A model generated the notes under the pieces. It had not been told where the DNA came from. It saw nothing but the letters and a program-made list of their open reading frames with translations, and did not search any database. Shown piece after piece: positions 25,161 to 37,259 of a stretch of DNA of 64,000 nt; the stretch's first letter is position 1; every line of letters starts with the position of its first letter. A program made the position numbers and the translations under genes. This stretch comes from Caprella mutica (lineage: Eukaryota > Arthropoda > Malacostraca > Amphipoda > Caprellidae). The DNA lies in the NCBI GenBank assembly GCA_947561585.1, contig CANNZV010001633.1, forward strand, positions 124,001-188,000, read 5' to 3'.

Positions 25161-26496
25161 GGTACACGGAAAACTGCCAGGCGGAAAACTGCCAGGCGGA
25201 AAACTGCCAGGCGGAAGACTGCCAGGGGGAAAACTGCCGAAGCGGAAAACTGACAGGCGGAAAACTGACAGGCGGAAAGCTGCCAGTCATTTACTGGCAA
25301 TTTGAAGATTTTATTCAATAATAACATTTTAATTTATAAAAAATGTTGTTCGCCCAACGTTAAAGAGTTAAAGAACATTCATTTTTACTTAGTATACAAA
25401 ACAAAAATAACAGTTAAATGTAGACAATTTATTAGAAAAATATGTAGATATATAAATATTAAAGATATAAATGAAATATTATATAGAAATTAAAAACTAA
25501 AATCTTCCTTAGAAAAGGTTTAAAATACTAAGAGAAGAAACAAAGAAATATTAGTATTAGGGACAGAGTACAATTTCTTTGTTTACACAACGCATCTTTG
25601 AATAATCAGTTCATAACGCGCTAACTGTCTAATTTTTTTTATGATTTGAGAATTGAACAAGCATTCAAGATTAATATTCGCTTGTACTCATTATAAAACA
25701 ACTTCGATATATGTTTGTGAAATATTTTGAATTTGCAACACAACATCTACGATTATTAAACTGCTATTACCTACCAATAGTACCTAATTCTCTGACAATT
25801 TCACTCGATCGAATTGGATTGTACATTAATTAATAATACTTGTTACATATAAAGGAATATTGTAAAAATGAAGGAGTTGTGCTATTGACATGGAGAATAA
25901 AAATGTAAATATAATAAATATTGAACATACATATATGTTGATTTAACATACGCTTAATTTATTGTATAATTTAAGATTAATTAAATATAAGAATTTCTAA
26001 TTATATAGCTATTCATCACAAATCAGTACGCGGGGTTTAACGTTTGCTTTTGAACCGAAGGTTATATTGCTGACATTAATATAGGAAATTAAAAACAGGG
26101 GACTATATACGTAAATTAACATGTTTTTTGAAATATACGTGACATAGCAAATAAGTATAAAATGGTAATTGTTACTTACTAAAGTTTGGTTTACTGTGTG
26201 TTTAATAAGGTAGCTTTGGTGAAATATAATTTTCATTTGGATATTAAGTAATCCAATATCTATATTGTTATTACTGTAAAAATGAATTTCCCCTTAACCC
26301 CTTAACGAAGGGCTGACGCCGTTTTTTTAATAAAAATGTTTTTTAAATGTGTATATAACTAAATAATAAAAGTAAAAAAAAAGAAATTTCCATTAAGTGA
26401 CTGGCAGTTTTCCGCATGGCAGTTTTCCGCTTCGGCAGTTTTCCGCCTGGCAGTTTTCCACTTGGCAGTTTTCCGCATGGCAGTTTTCCGGACACC
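25161..26496. mobile_element. Foldback-like element with GGAAAACTGCC arms (FB-C)
   Basis: The left arm (25161-25288) begins GGTACACGGAAAACTGCC and holds seven to eight 15-bp units of the type GGCGGAAAACTGCCA. The right arm (26400-26496), read inward on the minus strand, begins GGTGTCCGGAAAACTGCC and has six units. The flanks GTTTATTCT (25152-25160) and GTTTATTTA (26497-26505) match at 7 of 9 positions, a decayed target duplication. The AT-rich interior has open frames but no recognisable protein. The element lies between the two inverted 22-bp arrays. Confidence 0.8.
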
Positions 26497-26505
26497 GTTT
26501 ATTTA

Positions 26506-27180
26506 AGTGATACCTGTAGGTATCATGGATGGATACCAATTATAATAACGAGGTTTCACCTTTTTTTTTCTTTTTTTAGATTGAAAATGTGGAAGTTATT
26601 GATGATTTATAACTTACACTGTGTGTAGGTATTATTTAGATGCACACAAGGTGCCATGTAGGTAGGTAGGTAGGTAGGGAGGTGGTGAACCCGCAGAGCT
26701 TTGGCTCAATGTCAAGCAAGTGCTCAGTCTCATCTCGACTTTGGTAGTGAGGGGTAACTCCTGTAAAACAACTCTCAGTTTTTATATCTCTCGTCTGATT
26801 GAATGATGTCACACACTGTCAAACACTTCGTCAAACTGGTTGAAATCCGTTAAACACTACAAGCGAGAGTTTGAAGATATCCAACATGTTTAGCAAACAG
26901 TCGAATCGAAAACTAAGTTCATGTATAATTTAAAATGCAAGTGATTATTTATAAGTCCTCTGACGTACTATTATACAGAGGAGTACTTCCTTTAATTAAT
27001 AACTTGTTTACTATTCTTTGAAATTAAACGAACGTTTGCCAAACAGTTTGACAGAAATCATGAGAGCTTGAAGATACCGGTTGAGTTTGAAAAACTGTTA
27101 GACGAAATGTTTGACAGTGTGTACGTATATGTCACATTCATCAACCGAAAAAATAGAAAAAAGGCATTTAACTTTACATT
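26506..27180. other. Intron DNA with a dispersed palindrome copy
   Basis: GATACCTGTAGGTATCATGG at 26510-26545 is another copy of the palindrome centre. TAGGTAGG simple repeats occur at about 26657-26680. No exon was seen. Confidence 0.45.
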
Positions 27181-27450
27181 GTATTGTTACAACATTGCCC
27201 CAATATTGTTACAATATTGGGGCAATGCTGTCTCAATATTGTTACAACATTGCCCCAATATTGCTACAACATTGCCCTAATATAGTTACAACATTGCCCC
27301 AATATTGTTACAACATTGCAGCAATATTGTTACAATATTGCCCTAATATAGTTACAACATTGCCGCAATATTGTTACAACATTACCCCAATATTGTTACA
27401 ACATTGTCCCAATATTGTTACAACATTGCCGCAATATTGTTACAATGTTT
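27180..27450. repeat. 22-bp tandem array, inverted partner of 23250-23790
   Basis: About twelve copies of ATTGTTACAACATTGCCCCA-type units are the reverse complement of the earlier array. Confidence 0.93.
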
Positions 27451-27599
27451 TCGCGAGAAGCATTGCATATAATCATCTTATATTTAAAAAAAATCAATCG
27501 TTATTAAAAAAGTGCGCAGTGATGGGTTTAAAAACTATTGGTTTTATTGATCAACCTGTAATAACAATTGTTGTGACGACATGCTTTATAAATCATAGA

Positions 27600-27750
27600 T
27601 CTTAAAAATATCATAGACGAAATGAAATGGTATCGAATACTATATACCGCTGGTATAGAACCATTCAATACTCTTTAATACTTTAGTTATCTCAGTCTAT
27701 AATTTTCGGTATCTATAATTTTAAAAGCATATTGTCACAACTCTAATAAT
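27600..27750. repeat. Partial copy of the hAT-type MITE at 45121
   Basis: AATGGTATCGAATACTATAT and the end TTTTAAAAGCATATTGTCAC match the element at 45121-45300. Another diverged partial copy is at 59640-59760. Confidence 0.65.
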
Positions 27751-28039
27751 GACCTATGATAACACCCACTTACCGACTACTGCGAGTGTAAATGAGTGTC
27801 CGAGTACCGAGACATTTCTCTTTTAGTTAATTTATTACGATTTTTTATATGGTCAATAATGAATTATTGGTCAACAATAAAAACTGTAATTAATTTGCCA
27901 GCATTTTGATCAATGTATTTAGACAACCTATTTTTTTACAGAGGGGTAATTATTAGAAAATATTTTCTGATTTCTCTGTTAAAGCGAAATAATTTAAACC
28001 AATTTTTAAAAAGGCGGTAAATATTATTTTATCTTCAAG

Positions 28040-28054
28040 ATGCTGCCGAACGTG
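28040..28054 (+). CDS. Alternative candidate first exon of the sugar transporter
   Basis: ATG CTG CCG AAC GTG is followed at once by a gtgagt donor in phase 0 and would give [15 protein letters not shown] when joined to 31564. The context (CAAGATGC) is acceptable and the intron would be 3.5 kb. The five codons carry no family signal, so this is weaker than 8838-8864. The two could also be alternative promoters. Confidence 0.25.
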
Positions 28055-28606
28055 GTGAGTTAAAAAAAAATATTTTTTTATAAAAAAAAATAAGAAAAAT
28101 TGTTTTTTATAAAAAATTTGACCGGTTTTAATTTATACGATTTTTTTTATAATATCAAGTTTTTATAAATCATATAAATGTATAATAGGAATTTCACATC
28201 ATTTTAATTTGGGTATTTATGAATTTTTTATAATTTAATAAAAATGGTTTATATATAAATTTTATTTATTTATTTAAATAATTATTTCTATAAAATATGT
28301 ACAGATAATTTTTTTTCATTTTTAACGTTAAAATAAGATAATATATTTTCATTTATTAGTTAAAATCAAATAATACTTCAGAATCTCTTATTTTGACAAT
28401 GTACATTGTCAAAATAAGAGGTGTATATCACCTCAAACAATTTTATGTGTAGCACCCTGTGTCAAAAATGTGTATTCCATTTATACTTTTTTGGAAGAAG
28501 ACATGTTATAAGTATGGTCTTTGACAGGTTGTTATGAATGTAGTAAATTACAAATGGTAAACACCTGTTAAAAGTATGGTAAATGACATGTGGATATGAT
28601 GTGATC

Positions 28607-28935
28607 GGGGTAAACGACTCCATGACAAAAATGTGCAATAAACCCCCTGGACAAATTCCAAAAAATAAATAACTGGACCGCTAACCTAACCTTAGGTGCA
28701 CTATATCTCTTTATATTTATAGCATATAGTAATTTTATTAGTAAAAATTTAATGAAAATTAATAAAAATGAAATAGGCGGGTCTTTTAGCATCAGAGTTT
28801 TTTTTACTTAGGTTTGTCCATGGAATATTTGACCGGGGGTTTATTGCACGGGTGTTTTTTGTCGGGGGAGTATTTGGCTCCGGGTTTTTTTGACAGTGGG
28901 GTTTTATTTACAAGGGTTTTTTTGTCCTGTCACCC
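28607..28935. mobile_element. Short foldback-like element (FB-F)
   Basis: The ends are inverted and unit-built: the left side has CATGACAAAAATGTGC and AATAAACCCCCTGGAC. The right side, read on the minus strand, starts GGGTGACAGGACAAAAAAAC and continues through several AAACCC-type units of 13-20 bp, including GTGCAATAAACCCCCGG. No clear target duplication. Confidence 0.5.
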
Positions 28936-29700
28936 GATAAACATGTATAAAAATCTCTATTTGATATGGTTTTAATGATATGGTTTTAAAGTGGAATAAT
29001 CACATGTTACTTTTAAGTTTTTATGATGGTTAGATTGATTCAATGTGGATTACACATATTTATACTGTATTGCCACATTAAAACCATTAAACCACATGGT
29101 AACCAACCATGTGCACGCCATTTGGAATTGCTCGCAGGGGTCACTATAGTGCCATCATTTTTTCTCATCTCCATTGTTTTATAACAGTCATATTTAACAG
29201 TCAGCACTATTTTATCACTACTCATCATTTTAATGTCTATTAATAAAATTCTCATAATTATTAGAATATTTTTATAAAAATTCTATTATAATTTTCAATT
29301 TTACGATTTTTTAATTAAATTACTTTTTCCTTTTACTATTCTTCTCTTGTACCTTTTATTATTTTATTACCATTTTTTAAATTAAATTTGGCTCACTGTA
29401 ATCATATTAACAGAGAACAATAAAATATAGAATAATTTAAATATGAATTTTAAAAGTACTCACTAAACAGACCAGTATTTTTTTTCCACGTTTTAGTTAT
29501 ATACAAATATAACTAATTTAAATGTGTATAGGTACCCATATTTATATCTTAAAATCATTCAAGCCACAATGGCAATATTATTAAACAGTACATATTGTTG
29601 TAAAACAACGGATTATCTTATGACTGATATTTTACAACACTGTTGTTTTTATATTATTTTTTATATCATAGTTCAAACAGGATTTGAACTCAATGACCTC
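28936..29700. other. AT-rich intron DNA, no gene seen
   Basis: No exon or ordered repeat was recognised. Confidence 0.45.
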
Positions 29701-29704
29701 GTAG

Positions 29705-29830
29705 AGTAAGTTCCGAGTTATCGGATGGTTCCACATTTTCGAACACTTGAAAAATCAATGTAATTTACTTGTTATTTTAATTGGTATCCATGATACCTGC
29801 AGGTATCATTCAAATCTATTTAAAATAACC
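29705..29830. repeat. Dispersed palindromic repeat copy
   Basis: AGTTCCGAGTTATCGGATGG starts the arm and GGTATCCATGATACCTGCAG forms the centre, followed by GGTATCAT. The right arm is missing. Confidence 0.7.
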
Positions 29831-30140
29831 GAGTTAAATTGCAATAAAAAATAAATTATAATAAAAATAAATTATAATAAAAATAAAGTATAAAAATATA
29901 AATAAAAATTATAATTAGCTTATAGTTATTTTCATGTGATCGAAAAAGCGACAGTGTTCAATAACTTACAACTTAGCTACTTTGTTCACAGACTAAAGTA
30001 ACAAGCAAATAGATAACAAAATGCTATGTAGTAAACAGAAGTTAATTATTTATGAAGCATGTAAATAGAACCTAAGAACAGAGAAGTCTTTCATTAAAGT
30101 ACATCGCAATGATTAAGCAACTCTTAGTGCAAATAACACA

Positions 30141-30443
30141 GGATTAGGTTACAATTATAACAGAAAACGAAAATGACATCATAGAAAACGATTTGCCTAC
30201 CGCAAGGAGGTACTGCGTTAATTTGAATATTCTTCAAAACACTGGATTAGGTTACAATTATAACAGAAAACGAACATGACATCATAGAAAACGATTTGCC
30301 TACCGCAAGGAGGTACTGCGTTAATTTGAATATTCTTCAAAAACACAGGATTAGGTTACAATTATAACAGAAAACGAACATGACATCATAGAAAACGATT
30401 TGCCTACCGCTAGGGGGTACTGCAATAATTTGAATATTTTTTG
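30141..30443. repeat. Three direct copies of a 104-bp unit
   Basis: Each copy starts GGATTAGGTTACAATTATAA (30141, 30244, 30348) and ends in GTACTGCGTTAATTTGAATA. The first two are almost identical and the third has a diverged end. Confidence 0.92.
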
Positions 30444-30965
30444 ATCATCAATCGTTTGATGTTCATAATTTAATAATTAATGATGAATATGTACAGTTAT
30501 AACTTACAGTTGTATTTTTTATTCATATTTATTGAAGATATACCGAGAATAATTTAAATTTTCTAATTTAGACAAATGGAAGGTCCAATTATATCAAGGA
30601 ATAACCTAATTATTAGAGATTTCATGTATCAAACCACGGATGTCCAGTATATCTATGATTTTAAAAGAAAAAATTCACTCTACTACGACATCGAGGGTGT
30701 CAAATTTTTAATGCTAGAAGCCTAGTGTTTGATTCTTTTAAATATATCAGTTTAGAAACGTTGTACCTTTCTTTCTATCACTGTTGTGTCAGATGAAAAC
30801 CTTCGAGTTCGAAAAATAAAAGTTGAATTTCTTCACCACTGGTGCCAATATACGTTTATAGAGAGAACGGTGGCACTCTGGCAAAGTGCCCACATAACTT
30901 CTATATTACTATAGGCTTTGTCGTGAAAAATAAAGTGTTGTAACTTATTTTTGAGCTTTACAGAT
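30444..30965. other. Intron DNA, no gene seen
   Basis: No exon with family similarity was seen, although this stretch is less AT-rich near 30600-30900. Confidence 0.4.
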
Positions 30966-30969
30966 TCTA

Positions 30970-31449
30970 GTGTACCTGCCCGTAAAGAAGAACGTGTTCT
31001 CAATAGTATCAATATTTGTAACTACTAGTGTACTTGCCCGTTAAGAATAACGTGTTCTCAATAGTATCAATATTTGTAACTAGTGTACTTGCCCGTTAAG
31101 AAGATCGTGTTCTCAATAGTATCAATATTAGTAACTAGTGTACTTGCCCGTTAAGAAGAACGTGTTCTCAATAGTATCAATATTTGTAACTAGTGTACTT
31201 GTCCGTTAAGAATAACGTGTTCTCAATAGTATCAATATTTGTAACTAGTGTACTTGCCCGTTAAGAAGAACGTGTTTTCAATAGTATCAATATTTGTAAC
31301 TAGTGTACTTGTCCGTTAAGAATAACGTGTTCTCAATAGTATCAATATTTGTAACTAGTGTACTTGCCCGTTAAAAATAACGTGTTCTCAATAGTATCAA
31401 TATTTGTAACTAGTGTACTTGCCCGTTAAGAAGAACGTGTTCTCAATAT
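30970..31449. repeat. 55-bp tandem array, inverted partner of 9701-11150
   Basis: About nine copies of the exact reverse complement of the 55-bp unit (starting TTAAGAATAACGTGTTCTCA). The array ends about 115 bp upstream of the first certain transporter exon. Confidence 0.97.
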
Positions 31450-31563
31450 TACTCAACATTTCCCTTATTTGCAGGCTTGCAGCTCACCTGAGTAGTTTTA
31501 GGAAGTGTTTGGGCTTTTTATTAACAATTTTTGTATCTAATTTTTTTCTTCTTTTCTTGACAG

Positions 31564-34500
31564 GGTATGAACGCAAGGCTCCTGTTTGCCGTCACTGTGA
31601 TTGCTCTGGGATCAGCATTCCAACATGGTTACAACTTGGGTGTTTTGAACGCTCCTCTTGACGTGAGTACCTACCATTTGACAGAGCAACCAAGACTGTG
31701 TGATGAACTTAAGGAATACTAGGATATTAAAACTATTGGTATTACAATGGGACTCCTCTATAGTGAATGTATGTAGAGTCCTGAGTAAGAGAACTACCCC
31801 AGTATAGTGAGCAATTTTTTTAGTATGTCATGAGTTGCATCAGTTTGTAGAAAACTGATGGCCTTTTATGGCAGACTAAAGAAAATTTGTTCACTATACT
31901 GGGGTTGTTCCTTACTCAGGACTGTATATTCACTATAGAGGATTTCCACTGAACCAATATCAATAAATACATAAAATAGTAGGGACAACTTATTTTAATT
32001 ATATTAATTAAATAATGATAAATATTCGAAAATATGAAACCAAATTTTCTGCAATTCTTTATTTGAAACTGAAATTGTACTAAATTCTCATTCAGAATTT
32101 ATTTTGTCAAATAGAAACGCTATACATATTTTACCTCAAATCATGTAACAGTTATATTAACATATTTATCTTTAATCTAAAAGACAAGTTTAACATATGT
32201 AAATACCAACCTTTGGGGATTTAGATAGTGTCACATTTCAAGCATGTTGTCAGTCAGCTTAACGGTTATTGCCTGGGTGTCCTTCAGCACATTCTCAAAT
32301 TAAATACGAAAGGTACATCAGACACAGACAACCTTATGTCTAGAGATAACAAAGATAAAAACAATAACTAGTTTACCCAATTGTAGGATAAAGGTAGACC
32401 ATTAAAAAATATAGTGGTTTGAACTGCTAAATTGAAAATAAATAAAGGGCGTTTTCCAAACCCTTTTTTAAATTGTCTAAATCTTTTATTACTTCATATA
32501 CTGACAATAACTAATGAATTTGTACATCTTTAGTCACTTTAAGTACATTATATCAGGTTTTGAAGTCTTGTATTTATGGATGAAATATGACGTCTAAAAT
32601 GCAAAAAACATTACGATTATGCAAATTTTAAAAATATACAGTTAACAAATAAATTAGTATTATACCACTAAAGAATTTAAAAAAACTTTTATTTTCACGA
32701 AGCTTATTTTAATCGCAGTTTTGAAAAATGTTATGGGCCCAAATAATCTACAGGGAATTACCTATCTTTTTCATTAAGATAATTTCAATGTTTTTATTGA
32801 TTTGGTGAACTAAAAGTTGACATTGTTATCAGTAAATTAATTAATAAAACATATATATTTAAGATATGTTATCTATTAGAATTAGATAGCAAGGACATTT
32901 TGACCATGAAGTTAATTAACATTTCTTTTGCGCATCATTATTTAGTTATTGAATTTTATTGCTTGTATAAGTAAGATTTAATTGAAGTTAGAATACTATT
33001 CGATTTTTTGAATCATCTGACCAAGAGTTTTTATTATTTGTTTCTATCAAAAAGTGTGTTTTTTAATGCCAAAATGAAAATATTATTAAGAAAACGAGTT
33101 TTTAAAACTGACTAAGAGTTATTGACAAGTATTAATGTAATACTATTAACCCAAAGAAAGAGAAAATATCAAATAGGTGAGGGTTATTATTTGTACCTTC
33201 TTTTTGATTGGATCCTGAAAAAAGCACACACCAAATTTCTCTCTAAAACACACCTATCTTCTCAGCCAATGAGAGAAGCTCTCTCAAAAACACACCCATC
33301 ATCTCAGCCAATGAGAGAAGCTCTCTCAAACACACCTATCTTCTCAGCCAATGAGAGAAGCTCTCTCAAAAACACACCCATCTTCTCAACCAATGAGAGT
33401 TACCGTCTCAAACGCACACACACATTTTTACCAATCAGAGAGGCTCTCTCAAATACGCGTTGAAAGTCAACGACTTTTTGCCGATAGGTACTTAAAATAA
33501 TTACAAATGAAGTTTATGCTGACACTAACTATATTTGATTGGTATAACTTGCTGAAGTGTGCCAATAACAATTATTTATAAACCAACAAGATAATCAAAG
33601 AATAGGTTGATTCATAATAGGTTGTTGAACTTTTTTTTGTTAAAGAATTAATATTGAAGAAGATGAAATTCACATTAAAAATTTTTTTTTCGTTAATTTT
33701 TTCAAGTTAAAAGTGTAAGTTTAATAGATTTATTATTAAAGGGTAAAATAAATATCAATTTAAGCATGCTTGCGTTAAAAAACAGGTCAATACATAACCA
33801 ATTAAAGTTCTCCTTTTTCCAATAGAAACACGTTTCATATTCTAAATAACAAAAATGTTACCTTCACATTTTAGCGACCCACTAGGACCTAGGTAATTGT
33901 TAAGTTTAGTTTAATGGTACTTAAAACAGTTCCTCCTATATCCATATATGGAAAATTTCAGCAGAACTGATGCTCCCAGTGACTTGTTTTTAGACTCCAT
34001 CTTGCAATCCAGACTCTAACCTTGAACTGATTTCACCGTCTGGGAGAGAATCTTGTTTCCTGAATGGAACTTGTCGTGCAGAGTGAAAAGAGAAAAAAAA
34101 CTAGCAACTGAAGTAGAAGAGTATCGTAAATGTAGTATTTCAAATAATTTTACTTCTATGATTTTTAAAAGAAATACTAAGGAAATAAGTTGAATCTTCA
34201 GAAAAAGAATAAACGCTAATTTTGTAATGGTTGTATTTTCATAAAAGGTATAATCTTCAGATCTAAACAAATAAACACTCAACCACCATTGTCATTGCAG
34301 ACATATTTCTAGGTTTCCCTTGAAAGGCAGTGTAAAAGTATTCATAGAAAGTATATAACCAGTGCGAAAAGTACATATTAATCACATATATGTAATTGAA
34401 ATATAGACTTATTTCTCCACAAACTAATATCTTATTCACTTCTTACTAAATCTAACTTCTCCCCACAGATAATCGGAGAATGGGTGAACAGCACGAATTA

Positions 34501-37092
34501 CAACAGATCTGGCGAATACCTGGAACAGACTGAACAGACTATGATCATCTCTTGGATTGTCTCTGTGTACGCTATTGGTGGAATGATCGGTGGTGCTTGC
34601 ACCGGAATCTTCTCTGAAAGGTAAATGGAGTTGGTAATCTCTTAAAGCTAAGATTTACAGGCAGACGCAGACCTCGCTTTAAGTCAAAAATCGTACCTCA
34701 CATTAACTTAGAAATTAAACTTAAAGCGGAGGAGACCCGCTTTAAGTTCAGCCTTGTTACTCCAATCTTTTCGTTTTCTATTAACAAAAAATCAAAGAAC
34801 GTCTGCATGGTATGCAGACGTATGCAGAAAAATCAAAGAACGTCTGCATGGTATGCAGAACCGTATTTCGTATGGTTCCTTCAATGTAAATAAAATTGTT
34901 TAAAAATCATTTTCCGGTACAACTGATGTAAATAAGCTAGGGGTCAACTCCGCTTTAAGTCATCCTGTTCTAAAAGCGAGGTCTACTTAAAGCGGGGTCT
35001 TCCTGTACATCATTGTGATACTAGGCACGTTCTGAACCTGGTATTTACTGAGTATATAGTATAACTAATTCTATATCCAGATATCAAACCAGTTCTTTGA
35101 CCTAAATTGTTGAAATTTCAACTAATATAGTATATTGATGTCATTTTGACGACAGAGTTACAAGTATAAATAGCACATCAGTGCTATTTCATTAAATATT
35201 TAGTTCTATTTATAAGATTCGTTACTTAACCTTTAAATGCCATTCAGTAAATTCTAAAATATGCTTATTAATTAATTCAATATTCATATAACAATTTTCT
35301 TCTGAAGATTCGGACGAAAAGGTGGTCTCCTCATCAATAACGTGTTCGCCCTCATCGCTGCAGTCTTGTTTGGATTCTGCAAGATGGCCAACTCTTTCGA
35401 GATGATCATCGCCGGCAGATTGTTCATTGGAATCAATAACGGACTCAATGCAGGTGCGCTTACAAATAACAAAGCTAGCTTGAACCTTCTTCATTGCAAT
35501 TGCTAGTACTTTCTTTTTTCTAATTCAATCAGTGGGAGTTATAATTGAAGAAAAGTGAGGTAGTCATGGCTACAAGAGATTAAGTTTATTTTTTTTTACA
35601 GGTCTGGCCCCAATGTATCTCACTGAAATTGCTCCATCCAGTTTACGAGGAGCCATCGGTACAGTCTACCAACTCTTCGTCACCATCTCCATTCTCGTGA
35701 GTTCTTAATTGATATTGATTTTATTTTTATCATTTCTCTGTTGCTTATATGAAATCCAACAAAAACTATATTTATATAAAATAGATTTCATTAAGTAATT
35801 GAACCTAATTCCATTTCAGTTCTCCCAAATCATGGGCCTGAAATCCCTTCTTGGAACTGAAGATTTGTGGCCTATTCTTTTGGCGCTCACTGGTATTCCA
35901 GCTATCTTCCAGATCGCAACACTTCCAATTTGCCCCGAATCTCCCAAACATCTCTTGCTGAACAAGGGACAAAATATTGAAGCTCAAAGAGGTAAGAAGA
36001 TCTTTTAGTTCACCTGATAAAATGTCTGCACATGTTTGGAGCAAACAAAAGACCATTACAATTAATTAGCAATAAGAATTTCAATCTGTACTAATCATTT
36101 ATCTTCTTTTTCATGAAGCACTCACTTGGTTCCGAGGCACTTCAAATGTTCAAGACGAAATGGAGGAGATGAGCAACGAAGCTGAAGCTCAGAAGCTCGT
36201 ACCTTCTATATCTTTCAGAGAAATATTCTCTAATCCTCTTCTGAGAATGCCTCTGATCATTTCCGTCATGATGATGCTTGCCCAACAGTTCTCTGGAATC
36301 AACGCTGTAAGTTTGTAACTTAGAAGTAGATCACAATATTCAGAATTTGAAACGAATATGCTTATCTTAATTGTGGAAATATATTTTGACTGTTTATTCT
36401 TTCACTTACTAGGTTATCTTCTTCTCCACTGACATCTACAAATCTGCTGGTTTGAGTGAGAATGAAGCTCTTTACGCTACCATTGCCATGGGATCTATGA
36501 ATGTGTGCATGACAATTGTGTCCCTCATCATGGTCGAGAAGGCCGGCAGAAAAACTCTGATGCTCATTGGTCTTACTGGTATGTTGGTGGATTGCGTCCT
36601 CCTTACACTCTGCCTCTTCTTCAAGGATAGTGCCAAGTGGATCAGCTATTCCTCTATTGTGCTCGTGATCCTCTTCGTTGTGATGTTCGCCACTGGTCCC
36701 GGATCCATTCCTTGGTTCCTGGTGAATGAAATCTTCGCCAGCAATGCCAGACCAATTGCTGCTTCCATTGCTGTCACAGTAAACTGGACTGCTGCCTTCT
36801 TAGTCGGTCTTCTTTTCTTGCCTGTTGCAGAGGTAAGATCTTATTCAAATTGCTTTAAAATCAAATTCTCTTTCCTGTTGCCGTACATTTTTTGAAGATC
36901 CATACGATGTTTTAACGCAATCCTTTCCTTCCACAGGCTTTGGGTCCATTCGTCTTCCTCATCTTCGTCGCCTTGCTCTCCTTCTTCATCCTATTCACAT
37001 GGAAGAAAGTGCCAGAGACCAAAGGAAAATCTATCGACGAAGTCACAGCTTACTTCAAACAGATTGTTTATGGATCTTCTGAGCCAGTTTAA
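31564..37092 (+). CDS. SLC2-family facilitative sugar transporter (GLUT-like), exons 2-9
   Basis: Exons: 31564-31662, 34469-34620, 35308-35453, 35602-35696, 35820-35991, 36119-36306, 36413-36832, 36937-37092; all junctions are GT-AG and in frame, stop TAA. With the 9-codon exon at 8838 the protein has 484 residues and twelve expected membrane segments. SLC2 hallmarks (numbered with that exon): sequons Asn49 and Asn54 in the first outer loop; RFGRK at 93-97 between helices 2 and 3; Gln165 in helix 5 (GLUT1 Gln161); PESPK at 212-216 after helix 6; QQFSGINA at 286-293 in helix 7; EKAGRK at 335-340; GPGSIPWF at 388-395 with Trp394 (GLUT1 Trp388); NWT near 417 with Trp418; PETKG at 459-463. It should move hexoses across the plasma membrane by facilitated diffusion. 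Helix 7 has QFS where glucose-type members have QLS, so the substrate is not predictable. No lesion is visible, so the gene looks functional. Confidence 0.93.
31754..31942. mobile_element. MITE in transporter intron
   Basis: Inverted arms of about 60 bp start CCTCTATAGTGAATGTATG and contain GTCCTGAGTAAG and ACCCCAGTATAGTGA. Related fragments are at 46985-47050 and 58380-58440. Confidence 0.8.
31943..33220. other. Transporter intron, AT-rich
   Basis: Part of the intron 31663-34468. No other exon was recognised. Confidence 0.5.
33225..33460. repeat. 42-bp tandem repeat, about five copies, in transporter intron
   Basis: Units contain TCAGCCAATGAGAGAAGCTC and TCTCAAAAACACACC. The last copies are diverged. 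The open frame across them is repeat-derived. Confidence 0.85.
34658..35005. mobile_element. MITE with CTCGCTTTAAGT terminus in transporter intron
   Basis: The ends are CAGGCAGACGCAGACCTCGC and, inverted, CAGGAAGACCCCGCTTTAAG, flanked by TA. CGCTTTAAGT recurs inside. The termini relate it to the elements at 17547 and 63297. Confidence 0.8.
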
Positions 37093-37172
37093 ATATTCCA
37101 AGAAACAGAATTTGGAATACTGCTTTTGTAGCACTTTCGTTTGGGCTTGAAGAGTTTTTTGGTTGGAATTTG

Positions 37173-37255
37173 AATAAATAGCACCGAATACAATAAACAT
37201 TGCATAGTTCTTCCAAAGAGGGAGATTCTGCTTACCGTAATAATCTCTCAATAAA
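37173..37255 (+). promoter_or_regulatory. Polyadenylation signals of the transporter
   Basis: Three AATAAA hexamers lie at 37173-37178, 37192-37197 and 37250-37255, 80-165 bp after the stop codon. Confidence 0.6.
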
Positions 37256-37259
37256 CAAA

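Noticed and set aside
35222..35494. Minus-strand frames opposite transporter exons (also 35805-36056, 36991-37251)
   Set aside because: Shadows of the plus-strand exons, which have full splice and family support.
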